Below, piece by piece: positions 15,997 to 23,747 of a stretch of 38,239 nucleotides of DNA. Numbering within the stretch: position 1 is the stretch's first letter; every line of letters begins with the position of its first letter. The position numbers were made by a program, and so were the translations under genes. The DNA lies in IMG/VR virus record IMGVR_UViG_3300045452_000039, positions 1 to 38,239 of that record, one strand, 5' to 3'. The DNA comes from a virus. The notes under the pieces are model-generated. The model worked only from the letters and a program-made list of their open reading frames with translations, did not search any database and was not told the origin of the DNA.

Positions 15997-17243
15997 GGGG
16001 TAGCTCCGGGATCTGCAGGCGGCAGCGCTAGCGGCGCGCCTGATCCAGTCTGGGTGATGGGCACGTTCTGCATCTGCATGCGGGGGACATCGCCGCCTTC
16101 GACGGGCGGCAGGTTTTCAAGCGCGCGGACCTCGTTGATGGTCATCACGCCGCTCCCCAGCATCGACTGGTAGAAAGAGGCACGCGCCGCGCTGTCACCG
16201 CGCAGCAAGCCTTCGAGGTTAAACTCTATGACCAGCCCTGCCTGCCGGTCGGCGGGCGAGAGCAACTGCTTGACGAGCGCCTGTTCGATGCGCTTCAGAC
16301 GCCGGCGCAGCGTGAACTTCTGGAACCCCAGCGTTTGCTGTTCGAGCCCGGTGCCCCAGCTGGTGGTCTTCTCGGTGTGGCCAACCATGAAGGGCGGAAC
16401 GCCAAAGAAGCGGCACACCTCCTCGACCGAGAACGCCCGGCTCTGCAGCATCTGCGCGTCTTCCGGACTGATCGAGAGCTGGACCCAGTCCATGCCCCGG
16501 TCGAGTAGCATCGGCCGCCCGGCATTGATCGCGCCGGCAAACTTCTCCTGCAACAGCTCCTCGGCCTGCTTGCGCTGGTCGAGGGTAAGGCTGTCAGCGG
16601 TCTTGAGCAGGCCAGAAGGCCGCACCCCGTTGCGGAACGTGTCGCCCGATGCCCGTTCGATCGCTTGCGCCAATCCGAAGGTTTGGCGGCCGAAGCTGAG
16701 GGTCGAGAGACCGCCCAGCGGGTTGCCGCCAAAGCCTCGGATGTGGAGCATGTTGTCCTGGCTGACGACACTGTGAATGCCGCCATCCGACCACTCGTAT
16801 TCGAGGCTGCCGTCGCGCAGACGGCGCACCGTCATCAGCTCAGGCGCGATGGGAACGCTGAGCGCCACCACCCGGCCATTACTGCCTCGGATGATCTCGG
16901 CATAGGCGTTGCCGCTGAGTTCAATCGAAGCACAGATGAACTCCCAGAAGTCGACCGCGGTCTGGTCGGCATTCGGGCTGTCATGCAGGATCCGGTAGAG
17001 CGGATGATCGCTAGCAACCGTCCTTGCACCGCCCCGGGTCCGGTAGACCATGAGCGGGAGCGAGGCGATCGTGCCGGCGAGCAAGTTGACGCAGGCCCAG
17101 GCTGAAGCAAGCCCCAGCACGGAGCTGGTCGATACCACTTCACCGGTCGTCGTCGTGCGGCTGCCTGCGGCTTGCACCAACCGTGGGTCAGTGAGGCCGA
17201 TGGAGCGCGCGAGGTAGCCGACCGCCTTTTGCAGCAGGTTCAT
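15993..17243 (-). CDS. Phage portal protein (HK97 family)
   Basis: A 416-residue protein with the phage_portal family pattern: SVLGLASAWACVNLLAGTIA, LPLMVYRTRGGARTVASDHP, LYRILHDSPNADQTAVDFWE, FMVGHTEKTTSWGTGLEQQ and FTLRRRLKRIEQALVKQLLS. It forms the dodecameric ring at one vertex, through which DNA is pumped by the terminase. It overlaps terL and the protease genes as ATGA on both sides. The C-terminal ASFYQSMLGSGVMTINEVRA, then ENLPPVEGGD, is also family-typical. Confidence 0.93.
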   Translation of the reverse strand: MNLLQKAVGYLARSIGLTDPRLVQAAGSRTTTTGEVVSTSSVLGLASAWACVNLLAGTIASLPLMVYRTRGGARTVASDHPLYRILHDSPNADQTAVDFWEFICASIELSGNAYAEIIRGSNGRVVALSVPIAPELMTVRRLRDGSLEYEWSDGGIHSVVSQDNMLHIRGFGGNPLGGLSTLSFGRQTFGLAQAIERASGDTFRNGVRPSGLLKTADSLTLDQRKQAEELLQEKFAGAINAGRPMLLDRGMDWVQLSISPEDAQMLQSRAFSVEEVCRFFGVPPFMVGHTEKTTSWGTGLEQQTLGFQKFTLRRRLKRIEQALVKQLLSPADRQAGLVIEFNLEGLLRGDSAARASFYQSMLGSGVMTINEVRALENLPPVEGGDVPRMQMQNVPITQTGSGAPLALPPADPGATP

Positions 17244-19063
17244 GATGCCAGGCTCTTCAGCCAGTCATCGATGGAGCCGGAGGTATCGCCTGCCATCGCT
17301 GCCCCCACTGCCATGCACAGCGCGACCGCTGCGTCGATCTTGTTGATGGCCCGCTGCTTGGAGAGCCACTTGTTGTCCCAGCGGTCGGTCTCGGTGACCG
17401 CCGACATCATGGCCGAGATGAGGACCGGATTGCGTTTGAGACGGATGCGGCCCTCAAGGATCAGTTCTTCGAGATGCCGGAGAGATCCCGGCATCCAAAG
17501 GCCTTCGGTCATCTCGCCGGCAGGCTTGGCCCGCTTGGTGCCGCCCTGTGGGTGCTCGACAAAAGCGAGATCGAGGCCGAGTTCGGCGACTTCTTCCTCG
17601 AAGCGCCGGAAGGCGTAACGGTCGTAGGCGACCGCCTCGACCCGGTAGTCCGACGCCATCTCGGCCAAGGCCTGTGCCACATGGCGAAAGCTGATGTTCT
17701 CGCCTGCTGGAGCGTTCAGAAATCCGTCGGCGACCCAGAGGTCGTAGGGCTGCTTGTCGCGCAGTACCCGTGCGCTGAGCGTATCGCCCGGCGTCCAGAC
17801 TTCGACCCATGCGTCAAAGCAGGGCTTGCCGTCCTTCTCGCCGCTGCGCTGTATGGCGGCCAGTGCGGTCAAATCCCGGTTCTGGCTGAGGTCGAGCCCG
17901 AGCCAAACGGACCCACCAGCCTTGGGTTCGAACTCTGCCAACAGCGGTTCGAGCGTGGCCCGGGCCATCCAGGCGGTCTCGGCATCGGTCCACACACAGA
18001 AGTGCAGCCGCAGAATCCCGTTCAATTGCCCCGGGATGGCTTTAGCCTGCGCCACGACTTCTGAGAGGTACTGCTCCGTGATTGTGACGCCCAGCAGCGG
18101 GTTCGCTTTGATCCAGCAACTGGGGTCGCTCAGCGGGTCGTCGCCTTCATCAAGCCCGCAGACATAGCTGAAGGTCGTGTCGTCGATGACCTGCCCTAGA
18201 AAGGTCGGGTCAGTCACTGCGTCAGGGTTACCAGCCGCTACCCGGATGGCGTGTTCGTGTTCCTCCCATGCGACCGAATTGCGGTCCGAGCCCGAGTTCG
18301 TGATCATGAACAGCAGCGGATCGCGGCGGAACTTGAAGCCGCGCTCCAGCATCTCGATGATCGAGCGATCCGGAAGCTCGTGAACCTCGTCCGCCAGCAC
18401 AAAATATGGCCTTGGGCCTGAGCCGGTCTTGCCGGTATCGCGCGACACCGGGCGAAAGAAACTGCCCGAGGACAGATGCGCGATGTTGAACTCGCGCCCC
18501 GGTCCGCCCGAAAACTCCAACCGCCGTGCCAGCGCCGGCGATTGCCGAACCATGCGCACTGCATCCCGGAACAGGATGTTGGCCTGTTCTTTCTTGGCCG
18601 CTGCCGCGTAAATTTGTGCGCCGGCTTCTTGGCAAGCGGTCATCCCGTAAATGCCAATCCCGCCAGCGACCGGCGACTTCCCGTTGCCCTTGCCCTGTTC
18701 GATGTAGGCGCGGCGGAACCGGCGGCGGCCGTCCTTGCGCTTCCAGCCGAACAGCGAGCCGACGATGAAGGCCTGGCTGGGCTGGAGCTGGAACGGCTGA
18801 CCTTCGAATTGGCCTTCGGACAGCTTCAGCACCTCCTCGAAGAAGGCGAAGGCGTGATTGGCGGCAGTCTGGTCGAACCAGATGCCGTCCTTGCGCTTCA
18901 GATCTGCGATATGCCTGTGACAGGCATTGCGAACGTGCGGCCCGGCGACGATCTCGCCTGCGACCACCGCCGTGGCATAGGCCAGCGTCCGGTCAGGCGA
19001 AGAAGCGGTCGGCGGGGTCCGCGCCTTCTTCTGGCGGCTGGGCCGCGATCCTGCTCCTGGCAC
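17240..19063 (-). CDS. Terminase large subunit
   Basis: A 607-residue packaging motor. The ATPase half has a Walker A-like QGKGNGKS (123-130) and Walker B VLADE (222-226) in YFVLADEVHELPDRSI. The nuclease half has the acidic triad candidates Asp391 (GLDLSQNRDLTA), Asp481 (VAYDRYAF) and Asp577 (NKIDAAVALCMA), as in HK97/lambdoid-type Terminase_1 proteins. The frame opens at GTG 19063, overlapping terS by 71 bases; no ATG lies nearer, and homologous sequence begins around residue 26, so the exact start is uncertain. It packages genome concatemers into the prohead through the portal. Confidence 0.93.
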   Translation of the reverse strand: MPGAGSRPSRQKKARTPPTASSPDRTLAYATAVVAGEIVAGPHVRNACHRHIADLKRKDGIWFDQTAANHAFAFFEEVLKLSEGQFEGQPFQLQPSQAFIVGSLFGWKRKDGRRRFRRAYIEQGKGNGKSPVAGGIGIYGMTACQEAGAQIYAAAAKKEQANILFRDAVRMVRQSPALARRLEFSGGPGREFNIAHLSSGSFFRPVSRDTGKTGSGPRPYFVLADEVHELPDRSIIEMLERGFKFRRDPLLFMITNSGSDRNSVAWEEHEHAIRVAAGNPDAVTDPTFLGQVIDDTTFSYVCGLDEGDDPLSDPSCWIKANPLLGVTITEQYLSEVVAQAKAIPGQLNGILRLHFCVWTDAETAWMARATLEPLLAEFEPKAGGSVWLGLDLSQNRDLTALAAIQRSGEKDGKPCFDAWVEVWTPGDTLSARVLRDKQPYDLWVADGFLNAPAGENISFRHVAQALAEMASDYRVEAVAYDRYAFRRFEEEVAELGLDLAFVEHPQGGTKRAKPAGEMTEGLWMPGSLRHLEELILEGRIRLKRNPVLISAMMSAVTETDRWDNKWLSKQRAINKIDAAVALCMAVGAAMAGDTSGSIDDWLKSLAS

Positions 19064-19475
19064 TCGGCGTCATCCCGAATTCTGCGGCATAACGCATCAT
19101 GTCCGCCGCCGCCTTGTTGGCGGTGCCCACCAGCGGGTTCTGGACCGCGTTGCCGTTCGATGTCTTGATCATGAGGCCGCCGGTCAGCTGGTCCTTCTCG
19201 GCCATCTTGGCGATGCCCCGTTCTGCCTGAACCCAGCGGCCATAGGCCATCGCGTAGGCGGCGAGCGCCGCCCGATCGATCTCGGAGAGGATCCCGAGAT
19301 TGTAGAGTTCGGTCGCCACCCGGTTCCATTCCTCGAGCGCATCGGCCGTCAGGTGGCGGGGCGGCGCCGGAATGGCTGCCTTGGCCTTCGCCTCCTTGCG
19401 GTTGACCTTCCGCTTGCCGGGATTGGAGGTCACAAGCTTCAGCTGCGTGGGTTTCGGCTTTCTGCCGGTAATCAT
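18993..19475 (-). CDS. Terminase small subunit (P27 family)
   Basis: A 160-residue DNA-recognition subunit. GRKPKPTQLKLVTSNPGKRK at the N-terminus, APPRHLTADALEEWNRVATE and LSEIDRAALAAYAMAYGRW are the P27-family signature. NPLVGTANKAAADMMRYAAE, then FGMTPSARSR is the common C-terminal helix block. It binds the packaging site and hands DNA to the large subunit. It is the first gene of the packaging/head operon; upstream is the divergent higBA pair. Confidence 0.9.
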   Translation of the reverse strand: MITGRKPKPTQLKLVTSNPGKRKVNRKEAKAKAAIPAPPRHLTADALEEWNRVATELYNLGILSEIDRAALAAYAMAYGRWVQAERGIAKMAEKDQLTGGLMIKTSNGNAVQNPLVGTANKAAADMMRYAAEFGMTPSARSRIAAQPPEEGADPADRFFA

Positions 19476-19510
19476 GGCCAGGCTCCTGCGCCTCGCACCT
19501 CCGTACTCAC

Positions 19511-19551
19511 GTCAAAGACTCTTTGACATGTAAAACGATGTTTGACATAAG
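19511..19551 (+). promoter_or_regulatory. Candidate higBA promoter with operator palindrome
   Basis: A perfect palindrome GTCAAAGACTCTTTGAC occupies 19511-19527. Its right half overlaps a consensus -35 TTGACA (19523-19528); 17 bases on lies CATAAG (19546-19551), a fair -10. The predicted transcript start falls at about 19557, which is the higB ATG, so the message may be leaderless. TTTGACAT also occurs twice, at 19522-19529 and 19541-19548. Antitoxins of this kind usually repress their own promoter, so the palindrome is a plausible HigA operator. Confidence 0.55.
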
Positions 19552-19556
19552 GCGCC

Positions 19557-19841
19557 ATGGATATCGAAAGCATCACCCACAAAGGGCTGCGGCGGTTTTT
19601 TGAGGCCGGCAACGCAAAGGGCCTGGTGGGAGATACAGCACGTATCCGTAAAATGTTGGCATTCATCAACGCTGCAGGCAGCTTCGACGAACTGGCTGTG
19701 CCGCCCAATTACGGGCTGCATGAACTGGTTGGCGACAAGACCGGCCGCTGGGCAATGACTGTGACAAAGAACTGGCGCCTGACTTTCATCAAGCTCGATG
19801 AAGTGACAATCGCTGACCTGGACTTGGAGGACTATCACTGA
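19557..19841 (+). CDS. higB: Type II toxin HigB, RelE/ParE superfamily
   Basis: A 94-residue HigB-like ribosome-dependent mRNA interferase. IESITHKGLRRFFEAGNAKG, ARIRKMLAFINAAGSFDEL, PPNYGLHELVGDKTGRWAM and VTKNWRLTFIKLDEVTIADL are characteristic; the W-x-x-x-V-TKNWRLTF strand carries the basic/aromatic residues used at the active site. DLEDYH is the usual end. The toxin gene comes first, and its stop overlaps the antitoxin start as TGATG, the typical higBA order. It lies on the plus strand between the minus-strand terS and methyltransferase genes, so it is independently expressed. It probably stabilises the prophage or blocks competing phages. Confidence 0.9.
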   Translation: MDIESITHKGLRRFFEAGNAKGLVGDTARIRKMLAFINAAGSFDELAVPPNYGLHELVGDKTGRWAMTVTKNWRLTFIKLDEVTIADLDLEDYH

Positions 19842-20143
19842 TGGCTATGACCATGCACCCCTCGCTGGCAGTTCATCCCGGTGACTGGCTGAAGAGCGAG
19901 GTCGTCGATCCCCACGGCGTGAGCATCAATCGGCTCGCGGCCTGCTTCCACGTGACCCGCCAGACGCTCAGCAATCTCTTCAATGGCCACACCGCTCTTT
20001 CGGCAGAAATGGCGATCCGGTTTGAGAAGGCTTTTGGCGTCAAGGCGGATACCTTGATGCGGATGCAGACGACTTATGATCTGGCTCAGGCCCGCGCCCA
20101 TGCCGACGACATCGTCGTCGATAAGGTTCTGGTCGCAGCCTGA
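19841..20143 (+). CDS. higA: HigA-family antitoxin
   Basis: A 100-residue HTH antitoxin. The start HPSLAVHPGDWLKSEVV is the hallmark HigA beginning; residues 27-52 (VSINRLAACFHVTRQTLSNL) form the helix-turn-helix, followed by SAEMAIRFEKAFGVKADTLM and a C-terminal helix (YDLAQAR). It should bind HigB and the palindromic operator upstream of higB. The stop lies only four bases from the convergent methyltransferase stop, so higBA and the methyltransferase share almost no intervening sequence. Confidence 0.9.
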   Translation: MAMTMHPSLAVHPGDWLKSEVVDPHGVSINRLAACFHVTRQTLSNLFNGHTALSAEMAIRFEKAFGVKADTLMRMQTTYDLAQARAHADDIVVDKVLVAA

Positions 20144-20147
20144 GAGG

Positions 20148-21401
20148 TCAGGCCGCCTCAGCCATTCCCCCGCCTGCGATTTCGTCAAAGGTGCGGCCGT
20201 CACCCTCAAGGGTTGCGGTCTTGCCTGAGAAATCCTGCCAGCGCTGGATGATCACATCGCAGTAGCGCGGGTCGAGCTCCATCAAGTGAGCAACACGGCC
20301 GTTCTTCTCTGCCGCAATCGCGGTGGTGCCTGAGCCGGCAAAGCTGTCGAGGACGATGTCGCCACCCTTGGTGTTGTTCAGAAGCTGGTATTCGAAGATC
20401 GCGACCGGCTTCATGGTCGGATGCTCACCGTTGCGCGACGGTTTGTCGAACTCGAGAACCGTGGTCTGCTTGCGGTCGTTGGCCCACAGATGGGCGGCGC
20501 CGTCTTTCCAACCATAGAGACACGGTTCATGCTTCCAATGAAAATCCTGGCGGCCCATCACCTGGGATGATTTCTTCCAGATCAGGCATTGCCGCACCTG
20601 CCAGCCGGCGTCGCGGGCCGCGCCCCGGAAGTTGTAGCCTTCGCTGTCGGCGTGCCAGATGTAGAAGACGGCACCGGGCTTCATCACCGTATCTGCGGTG
20701 ACATAGGCATCGCGCAAGAATGCCCGAAACTGCTCGTCATCCATGTTGTCGTTCTGGATGGTCAGCTTGTCCTTGGTACCGCCCTCGTAGGCGACATTGT
20801 AAGGCGGATCCGTCAACCACATGTCGACCAGCTGTCCGCCGGTCAGTTTTTCCATGTCATCTACGCTGGTACTGTCGCCGCACAGGAGGCGGTGTTTGCC
20901 CATCAACCAGACATCGCCCGGCTTTGTGATCGGGGCAACAGGTGCTTCGGGGATCTCGTCCGGGTCAGTCTCGCCCTCGGTCTTTTCGGCCAGAAGCTTG
21001 CCGAGTTCGTCATCCGAAAACCCGGTCAGCAGCAGATCAAAGTCGAAACCCTGCAGATCGCCAAGTTCAACGGCCAGCAGTTCGAGGTCCCAGCCTGCGT
21101 TCAGCGCCAGCTTATTGTCGGCAATGACGTAGGCGCGTCTCTGGGCCTCGCTCCAGCCCTTGGCGACCATGGTCGGGATCTGGGTCAAGCCCAGCTTGCG
21201 CGCCGCCAGCAGACGGCCATGGCCAGCAATCAGCCCGCCGTCCTCATCGACCAGGATCGGATTGGTCCAGCCCCATTCGCGGATCGAGGCCGCGATCTGC
21301 GCGACCTGTTCGTCCGAGTGCGTGCGGGAATTGCGCGCATAAGGCGTGATCTTCTCTATCGGCCAGAGCTCGCTGCTCTGGGCTGGCCAGTCCTGATCCA
21401 T
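20148..21401 (-). CDS. ParB-domain DNA methyltransferase (beta class, adenine-N6 or cytosine-N4)
   Basis: A 417-residue fusion. Residues 10-130 are a ParB/sulfiredoxin-type domain (KITPYARNSRTHSDEQVAQI, GGLIAGHGRLLAARKLGL). Residues 160-400 are the methyltransferase: catalytic DPPY at 198-201, then TMKPVAIFEYQLLNNTKGGD, and the S-adenosylmethionine-binding FAGSGTT near the C-terminus. Catalytic motif before the SAM motif marks the beta class. DPPY predicts transfer to an exocyclic amine; target sequence cannot be read from the sequence. No cognate restriction enzyme is nearby, so it is an orphan enzyme, perhaps protecting phage DNA from host restriction or altering host expression. It has AAGGA before its ATG. 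Confidence 0.9.
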   Translation of the reverse strand: MDQDWPAQSSELWPIEKITPYARNSRTHSDEQVAQIAASIREWGWTNPILVDEDGGLIAGHGRLLAARKLGLTQIPTMVAKGWSEAQRRAYVIADNKLALNAGWDLELLAVELGDLQGFDFDLLLTGFSDDELGKLLAEKTEGETDPDEIPEAPVAPITKPGDVWLMGKHRLLCGDSTSVDDMEKLTGGQLVDMWLTDPPYNVAYEGGTKDKLTIQNDNMDDEQFRAFLRDAYVTADTVMKPGAVFYIWHADSEGYNFRGAARDAGWQVRQCLIWKKSSQVMGRQDFHWKHEPCLYGWKDGAAHLWANDRKQTTVLEFDKPSRNGEHPTMKPVAIFEYQLLNNTKGGDIVLDSFAGSGTTAIAAEKNGRVAHLMELDPRYCDVIIQRWQDFSGKTATLEGDGRTFDEIAGGGMAEAA

Positions 21402-21471
21402 AGATGTCCTTGAAACGGGTTCGGCCGCGGTAGCCTTTTGGCTCGCGGCAGATATTCAGTTGCGTGGCGGG

Positions 21472-22008
21472 TTATCTGACCAAGAGGAGGTCGCCTGTTC
21501 CCGTGACCTGCAGATCAACTTCGCGCGGACGGAAATAGGCCAGTTGCGTGGCGGTCTTGCCATCGCACTCGACGATACCGCGCGCGACGACAAAACCCCA
21601 GCCGGCTGGCAGTGCGCCCTCACCATCGACGCGGAGATGCTGGATTTCTCTCTCGCCGCTATCATTGCGCGAGAGGCAAACCCATCTGGCACCTTGCTCT
21701 CCCGCGGTTATGGTCATGGCCTCATGCCCGACCATATCGTTCGACCAGCCATGATCGGCCCCATTGGGAAGCCAATGCCCGACAAAGTTGAAGGTCCGGC
21801 CCGGCACAGCGCCGGACGTGAGCGTAGTGACATCATGCACCGCCGGGTCGGTTACTTCGGTCGCGTCATTGCTGCTGCGCGAACCACCAAGGGTAAAGAC
21901 CCCATAACTGGCACTGGCCGGATTGAGCTGGAACGTGAAGCTTTCGCCCGGATCCAATTCGACCAGGTCTACCGAAAGGGCACTATAGCGGAAGGATTTG
22001 TTCAGCAT
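21472..22008 (-). CDS. Hypothetical phage structural protein
   Basis: A 178-residue protein starting at ATG 22008, whose first base is the last base of the upstream stop (TGATG). It is rich in Gly/Ser/Thr, with alternating strands (ESFTFQLNPASASYGVFTLG, RTFNFVGHWLPNGADHGW, RVDGEGALPAGWGFVVARG), and no membrane segment. This looks like a beta-sandwich found in head decoration or tail accessory proteins. I do not recognise the family. It is the last gene of a five-gene cluster of similar style (to 23277), upstream of the methyltransferase with a 70-base gap. Confidence 0.65.
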   Translation of the reverse strand: MLNKSFRYSALSVDLVELDPGESFTFQLNPASASYGVFTLGGSRSSNDATEVTDPAVHDVTTLTSGAVPGRTFNFVGHWLPNGADHGWSNDMVGHEAMTITAGEQGARWVCLSRNDSGEREIQHLRVDGEGALPAGWGFVVARGIVECDGKTATQLAYFRPREVDLQVTGTGDLLLVR

Positions 22009-22130
22009 CACAGCTCCTCCGGCTCGTGCCAGGTTTCGATGCGATAGACTGCACCTTCGTGCTCTCCTTCGCGCACCACTGGCGCGGGAGGAGATGAAGG
22101 CAGCTCGGACTGGTTCGGGGCGTCAGTCAT
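22008..22130 (-). CDS. 40-residue coupled small protein
   Basis: A short frame that would be missed by length filters. It encodes MTDAPNQSELPSSPPAPVVR and then EGEHEGAVYRIETWHEPEEL. It starts two bases after the stop of the upstream gene (22133) and ends with TGATG overlap into the next gene, so it exactly fills the gap in a coupled string. The acidic, Pro-rich sequence has no recognisable domain. The fit of both ends makes chance unlikely, though its function is unknown. Confidence 0.55.
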   Translation of the reverse strand: MTDAPNQSELPSSPPAPVVREGEHEGAVYRIETWHEPEEL

Positions 22131-22132
22131 CG

Positions 22133-22660
22133 TCACTTCATCACCACCGTCGAATAACCGACACCGTCGAAATACACCGCCTGGAAGGTGTAGGTCGTAA
22201 TGTTCAGGTTCGAATTGTAAGAGCCGGCCGGAACCGCGCCGATGTTCGTGCCGTTGATCGTCACGGAAGTCAGGAAGGAAGAATTACCGGTCTGATTGCC
22301 GGCGAAGTCAAAGCTGGTGGAACCTGCGTTCACTGACCAGATGCCCTTGATGGCGACAGATTTGTAGGTTGCAGGGGATGCGCCACCGAGAAGGTAGCCG
22401 CAGCTGCTGCCGGTGGTCGAATAGCCGGTGTAGGTGAACGACACTTTGCCGCCCGTGTCGTAAGATGCTTCTGTAATTGTTATTGTCGTGCTCGGAGTCG
22501 AGCTCTTGCCGTATAGATTGCTCAGCGAGATAGCGCCGCTTGCAACCCCGGCCAAATTTCTGACGCCAGTCTCGCCGAGCGAGATAACAGCAGAGCTAGA
22601 GCGCCCGAGCTCAGTGTTGACGGCAGAAAGCGAGATCGGGCCGCTCAACGGTAACGTCAT
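22133..22660 (-). CDS. Phage tail/fibre-like structural protein
   Basis: A 175-residue protein. Residues 1-50 (LPLSGPISLSAVNTELGRSS, VRNLAGVASGAISLSNLYGK) are a widely shared N-terminal module of phage structural proteins that anchors beta-rich appendages. The body (ITITEASYDTGGKVSFTYTG, GSTSFDFAGNQTGNSSF) is a Ser/Thr/Gly beta domain, plausibly an Ig- or lectin-like fold exposed on the virion. GGAG lies nine bases before the ATG. Its distance from the main tail cluster (over 16 kb) is unusual; a head fibre is one possible role. Confidence 0.7.
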   Translation of the reverse strand: MTLPLSGPISLSAVNTELGRSSSAVISLGETGVRNLAGVASGAISLSNLYGKSSTPSTTITITEASYDTGGKVSFTYTGYSTTGSSCGYLLGGASPATYKSVAIKGIWSVNAGSTSFDFAGNQTGNSSFLTSVTINGTNIGAVPAGSYNSNLNITTYTFQAVYFDGVGYSTVVMK

Positions 22661-22693
22661 TAGGACTGCTCCCGTTGTTTAATTACACCTGCT

Positions 22694-22918
22694 TCAGACC
22701 AGTTCGAGTTCAGTCAAAACCTTGGCGGTGTCGAGCAGCTGATCGGTCCTGACCGTAATCTCAATGGTGAAACTGTCAGCGGTCGCATTGGCGTAAACAC
22801 CGCCCTCATAGAGTTCCTGTTCGATCGTCTCGATCACCGAGACGATCCGGCTGCGGTCGAAGTTCTCCGGCAGCGTGCGAATCGCAAGGCGGATGGTGCT
22901 GATTAAACCCGAACTCAT
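22694..22918 (-). CDS. Small phage protein, hypothetical
   Basis: A 74-residue protein from ATG 22918, which overlaps the upstream stop as ATGA. SGLISTIRLAIRTLPENFDR, then VSVIETIEQELYEGGVYAN, DSFTIEITVRTDQLLD and VLTELELV suggest a compact alpha-beta domain. An in-frame start at 23020 lies inside the upstream gene and is rejected. I do not recognise it; coupling to neighbours suggests a component of the same particle or complex. Confidence 0.6.
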   Translation of the reverse strand: MSSGLISTIRLAIRTLPENFDRSRIVSVIETIEQELYEGGVYANATADSFTIEITVRTDQLLDTAKVLTELELV

Positions 22919-23277
22919 GCCACCTGCGCCTGCAGGCTGAAGTAGAGGACGAAGCCCTTCAGATAGGGCAGCCCCTTGGGCATCGCGATCTCGCGGGCGG
23001 TTTCCCGGTTGATGGTCCATCCCATCCAGCGGGTGATCGCCGATTCAATGGCCACGCTTAAATCCAGCCCTGCATGGACGCCGTTGTGGACGTCATCTGC
23101 GAAGTGGCGGCCGTGGCGGCTGTCGAGAAAATCCCGAACCCCTTCGGCTGTGCCTTCAGTTGCCGCCAGCACTGCCGGGAAGGTAATCGCCCACGCTGCA
23201 TCCGCATCCGTAAAGGCGCCGCTGGTGCCGTAGAAGCCCCAGGCTTCGTTGGTGGTTGGCAAGGTCGAGTTAGTCAT
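22915..23277 (-). CDS. Hypothetical phage protein
   Basis: A 120-residue protein (NEAWGFYGTSGAFTDADAAW, AEGVRDFLDSRHGRHFADDV, AITRWMGWTINRETAREIAM, PKGLPYLKGFV). The DFLDSRHGRHFADDV block with a nearby Trp-rich helix recurs in hypothetical proteins of alphaproteobacterial prophages and mobile elements (recalled). No catalytic motif is evident. Its ATG overlaps the stop of a possible 68-residue frame as ATGA, and its stop overlaps the next gene as ATGA. Confidence 0.65.
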   Translation of the reverse strand: MTNSTLPTTNEAWGFYGTSGAFTDADAAWAITFPAVLAATEGTAEGVRDFLDSRHGRHFADDVHNGVHAGLDLSVAIESAITRWMGWTINRETAREIAMPKGLPYLKGFVLYFSLQAQVA

Positions 23278-23480
23278 CTGCGTCGCTTTCGTTTTCGTGA
23301 GGCGACTACCGCTCTTATCGTGGCGACTATCCAGTCAATTCGACCGAATTCTGCGACTTTCTGCTTTCTGACCCCCGGTTCGAGTTTCGCGGTTGCGTGA
23401 AGTTTGGACCAAGCGCGGTGTCCCTCCCGAAACCGCCAGACTTTGCGAGGCCCCCCATGGGCTCTCACCCGATCGGCCAC
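23274..23480 (-). CDS. Possible small basic protein (68 residues)
   Basis: This frame fills the 187-base gap between the HNH gene and the 120-residue gene. It ends with an ATGA overlap onto the next start and begins 16 bases inside the HNH gene. The product is very basic (PRKVWRFREGHRAWSKL, AEFGRIDWIVATIRAVVAS, RKRKRRR) and could be a small nucleic-acid-binding protein. Against it: no clear ribosome site and other open frames in the same stretch. If it is not coding, this gap holds no other feature I can support. Confidence 0.35.
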   Translation of the reverse strand: MADRVRAHGGPRKVWRFREGHRAWSKLHATAKLEPGVRKQKVAEFGRIDWIVATIRAVVASRKRKRRR

Positions 23481-23731
23481 CCATCAGGCCCGATCCGGAC
23501 CTTCCGGCGCAGGCCAAACTGTTCGGCAGTGCGCATCGCATGATGTTCCGAACACAGACATCTTATGTTGCTGTCCTCGTCCGACCCGCCATGGGCGAGC
23601 GGCACGATGTGGTCAGGTACGGTCGCCTCGCGGACTATCCCGGCGAAGGCGCAATCACGGCAGAGGGGTTCGGCACGGAGACGACGCAAGCGCTGGGCGA
23701 CTGCACGGCGTCCGCGCAATCGTTCAGCCAT
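23465..23731 (-). CDS. HNH homing-type endonuclease
   Basis: An 88-residue HNH nuclease. LCRDCAFAGIV supplies zinc-binding Cys24 and Cys27; VPDHIVPLAHGGSDEDSN has the catalytic His41 and Asn55; IRCLCSEHHAMRTAEQ completes the zinc site (Cys58 or Cys60, His63 or His64). HNH proteins usually lie next to terS in HK97-type phages and help cos cleavage or packaging. Here about 4 kb, including methyltransferase and higBA, separate it from terS. Its usual adjacency suggests that this block was inserted later. Confidence 0.85.
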   Translation of the reverse strand: MAERLRGRRAVAQRLRRLRAEPLCRDCAFAGIVREATVPDHIVPLAHGGSDEDSNIRCLCSEHHAMRTAEQFGLRRKVRIGPDGWPIG

Positions 23732-23747
23732 GCATCATTCCCTGGGG

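Noticed and set aside
19512-19838. Antisense frame of 108 codons opposite higB
   Set aside because: It covers the higB promoter and gene. The higB translation is an excellent RelE/HigB match, so the other strand is a shadow.
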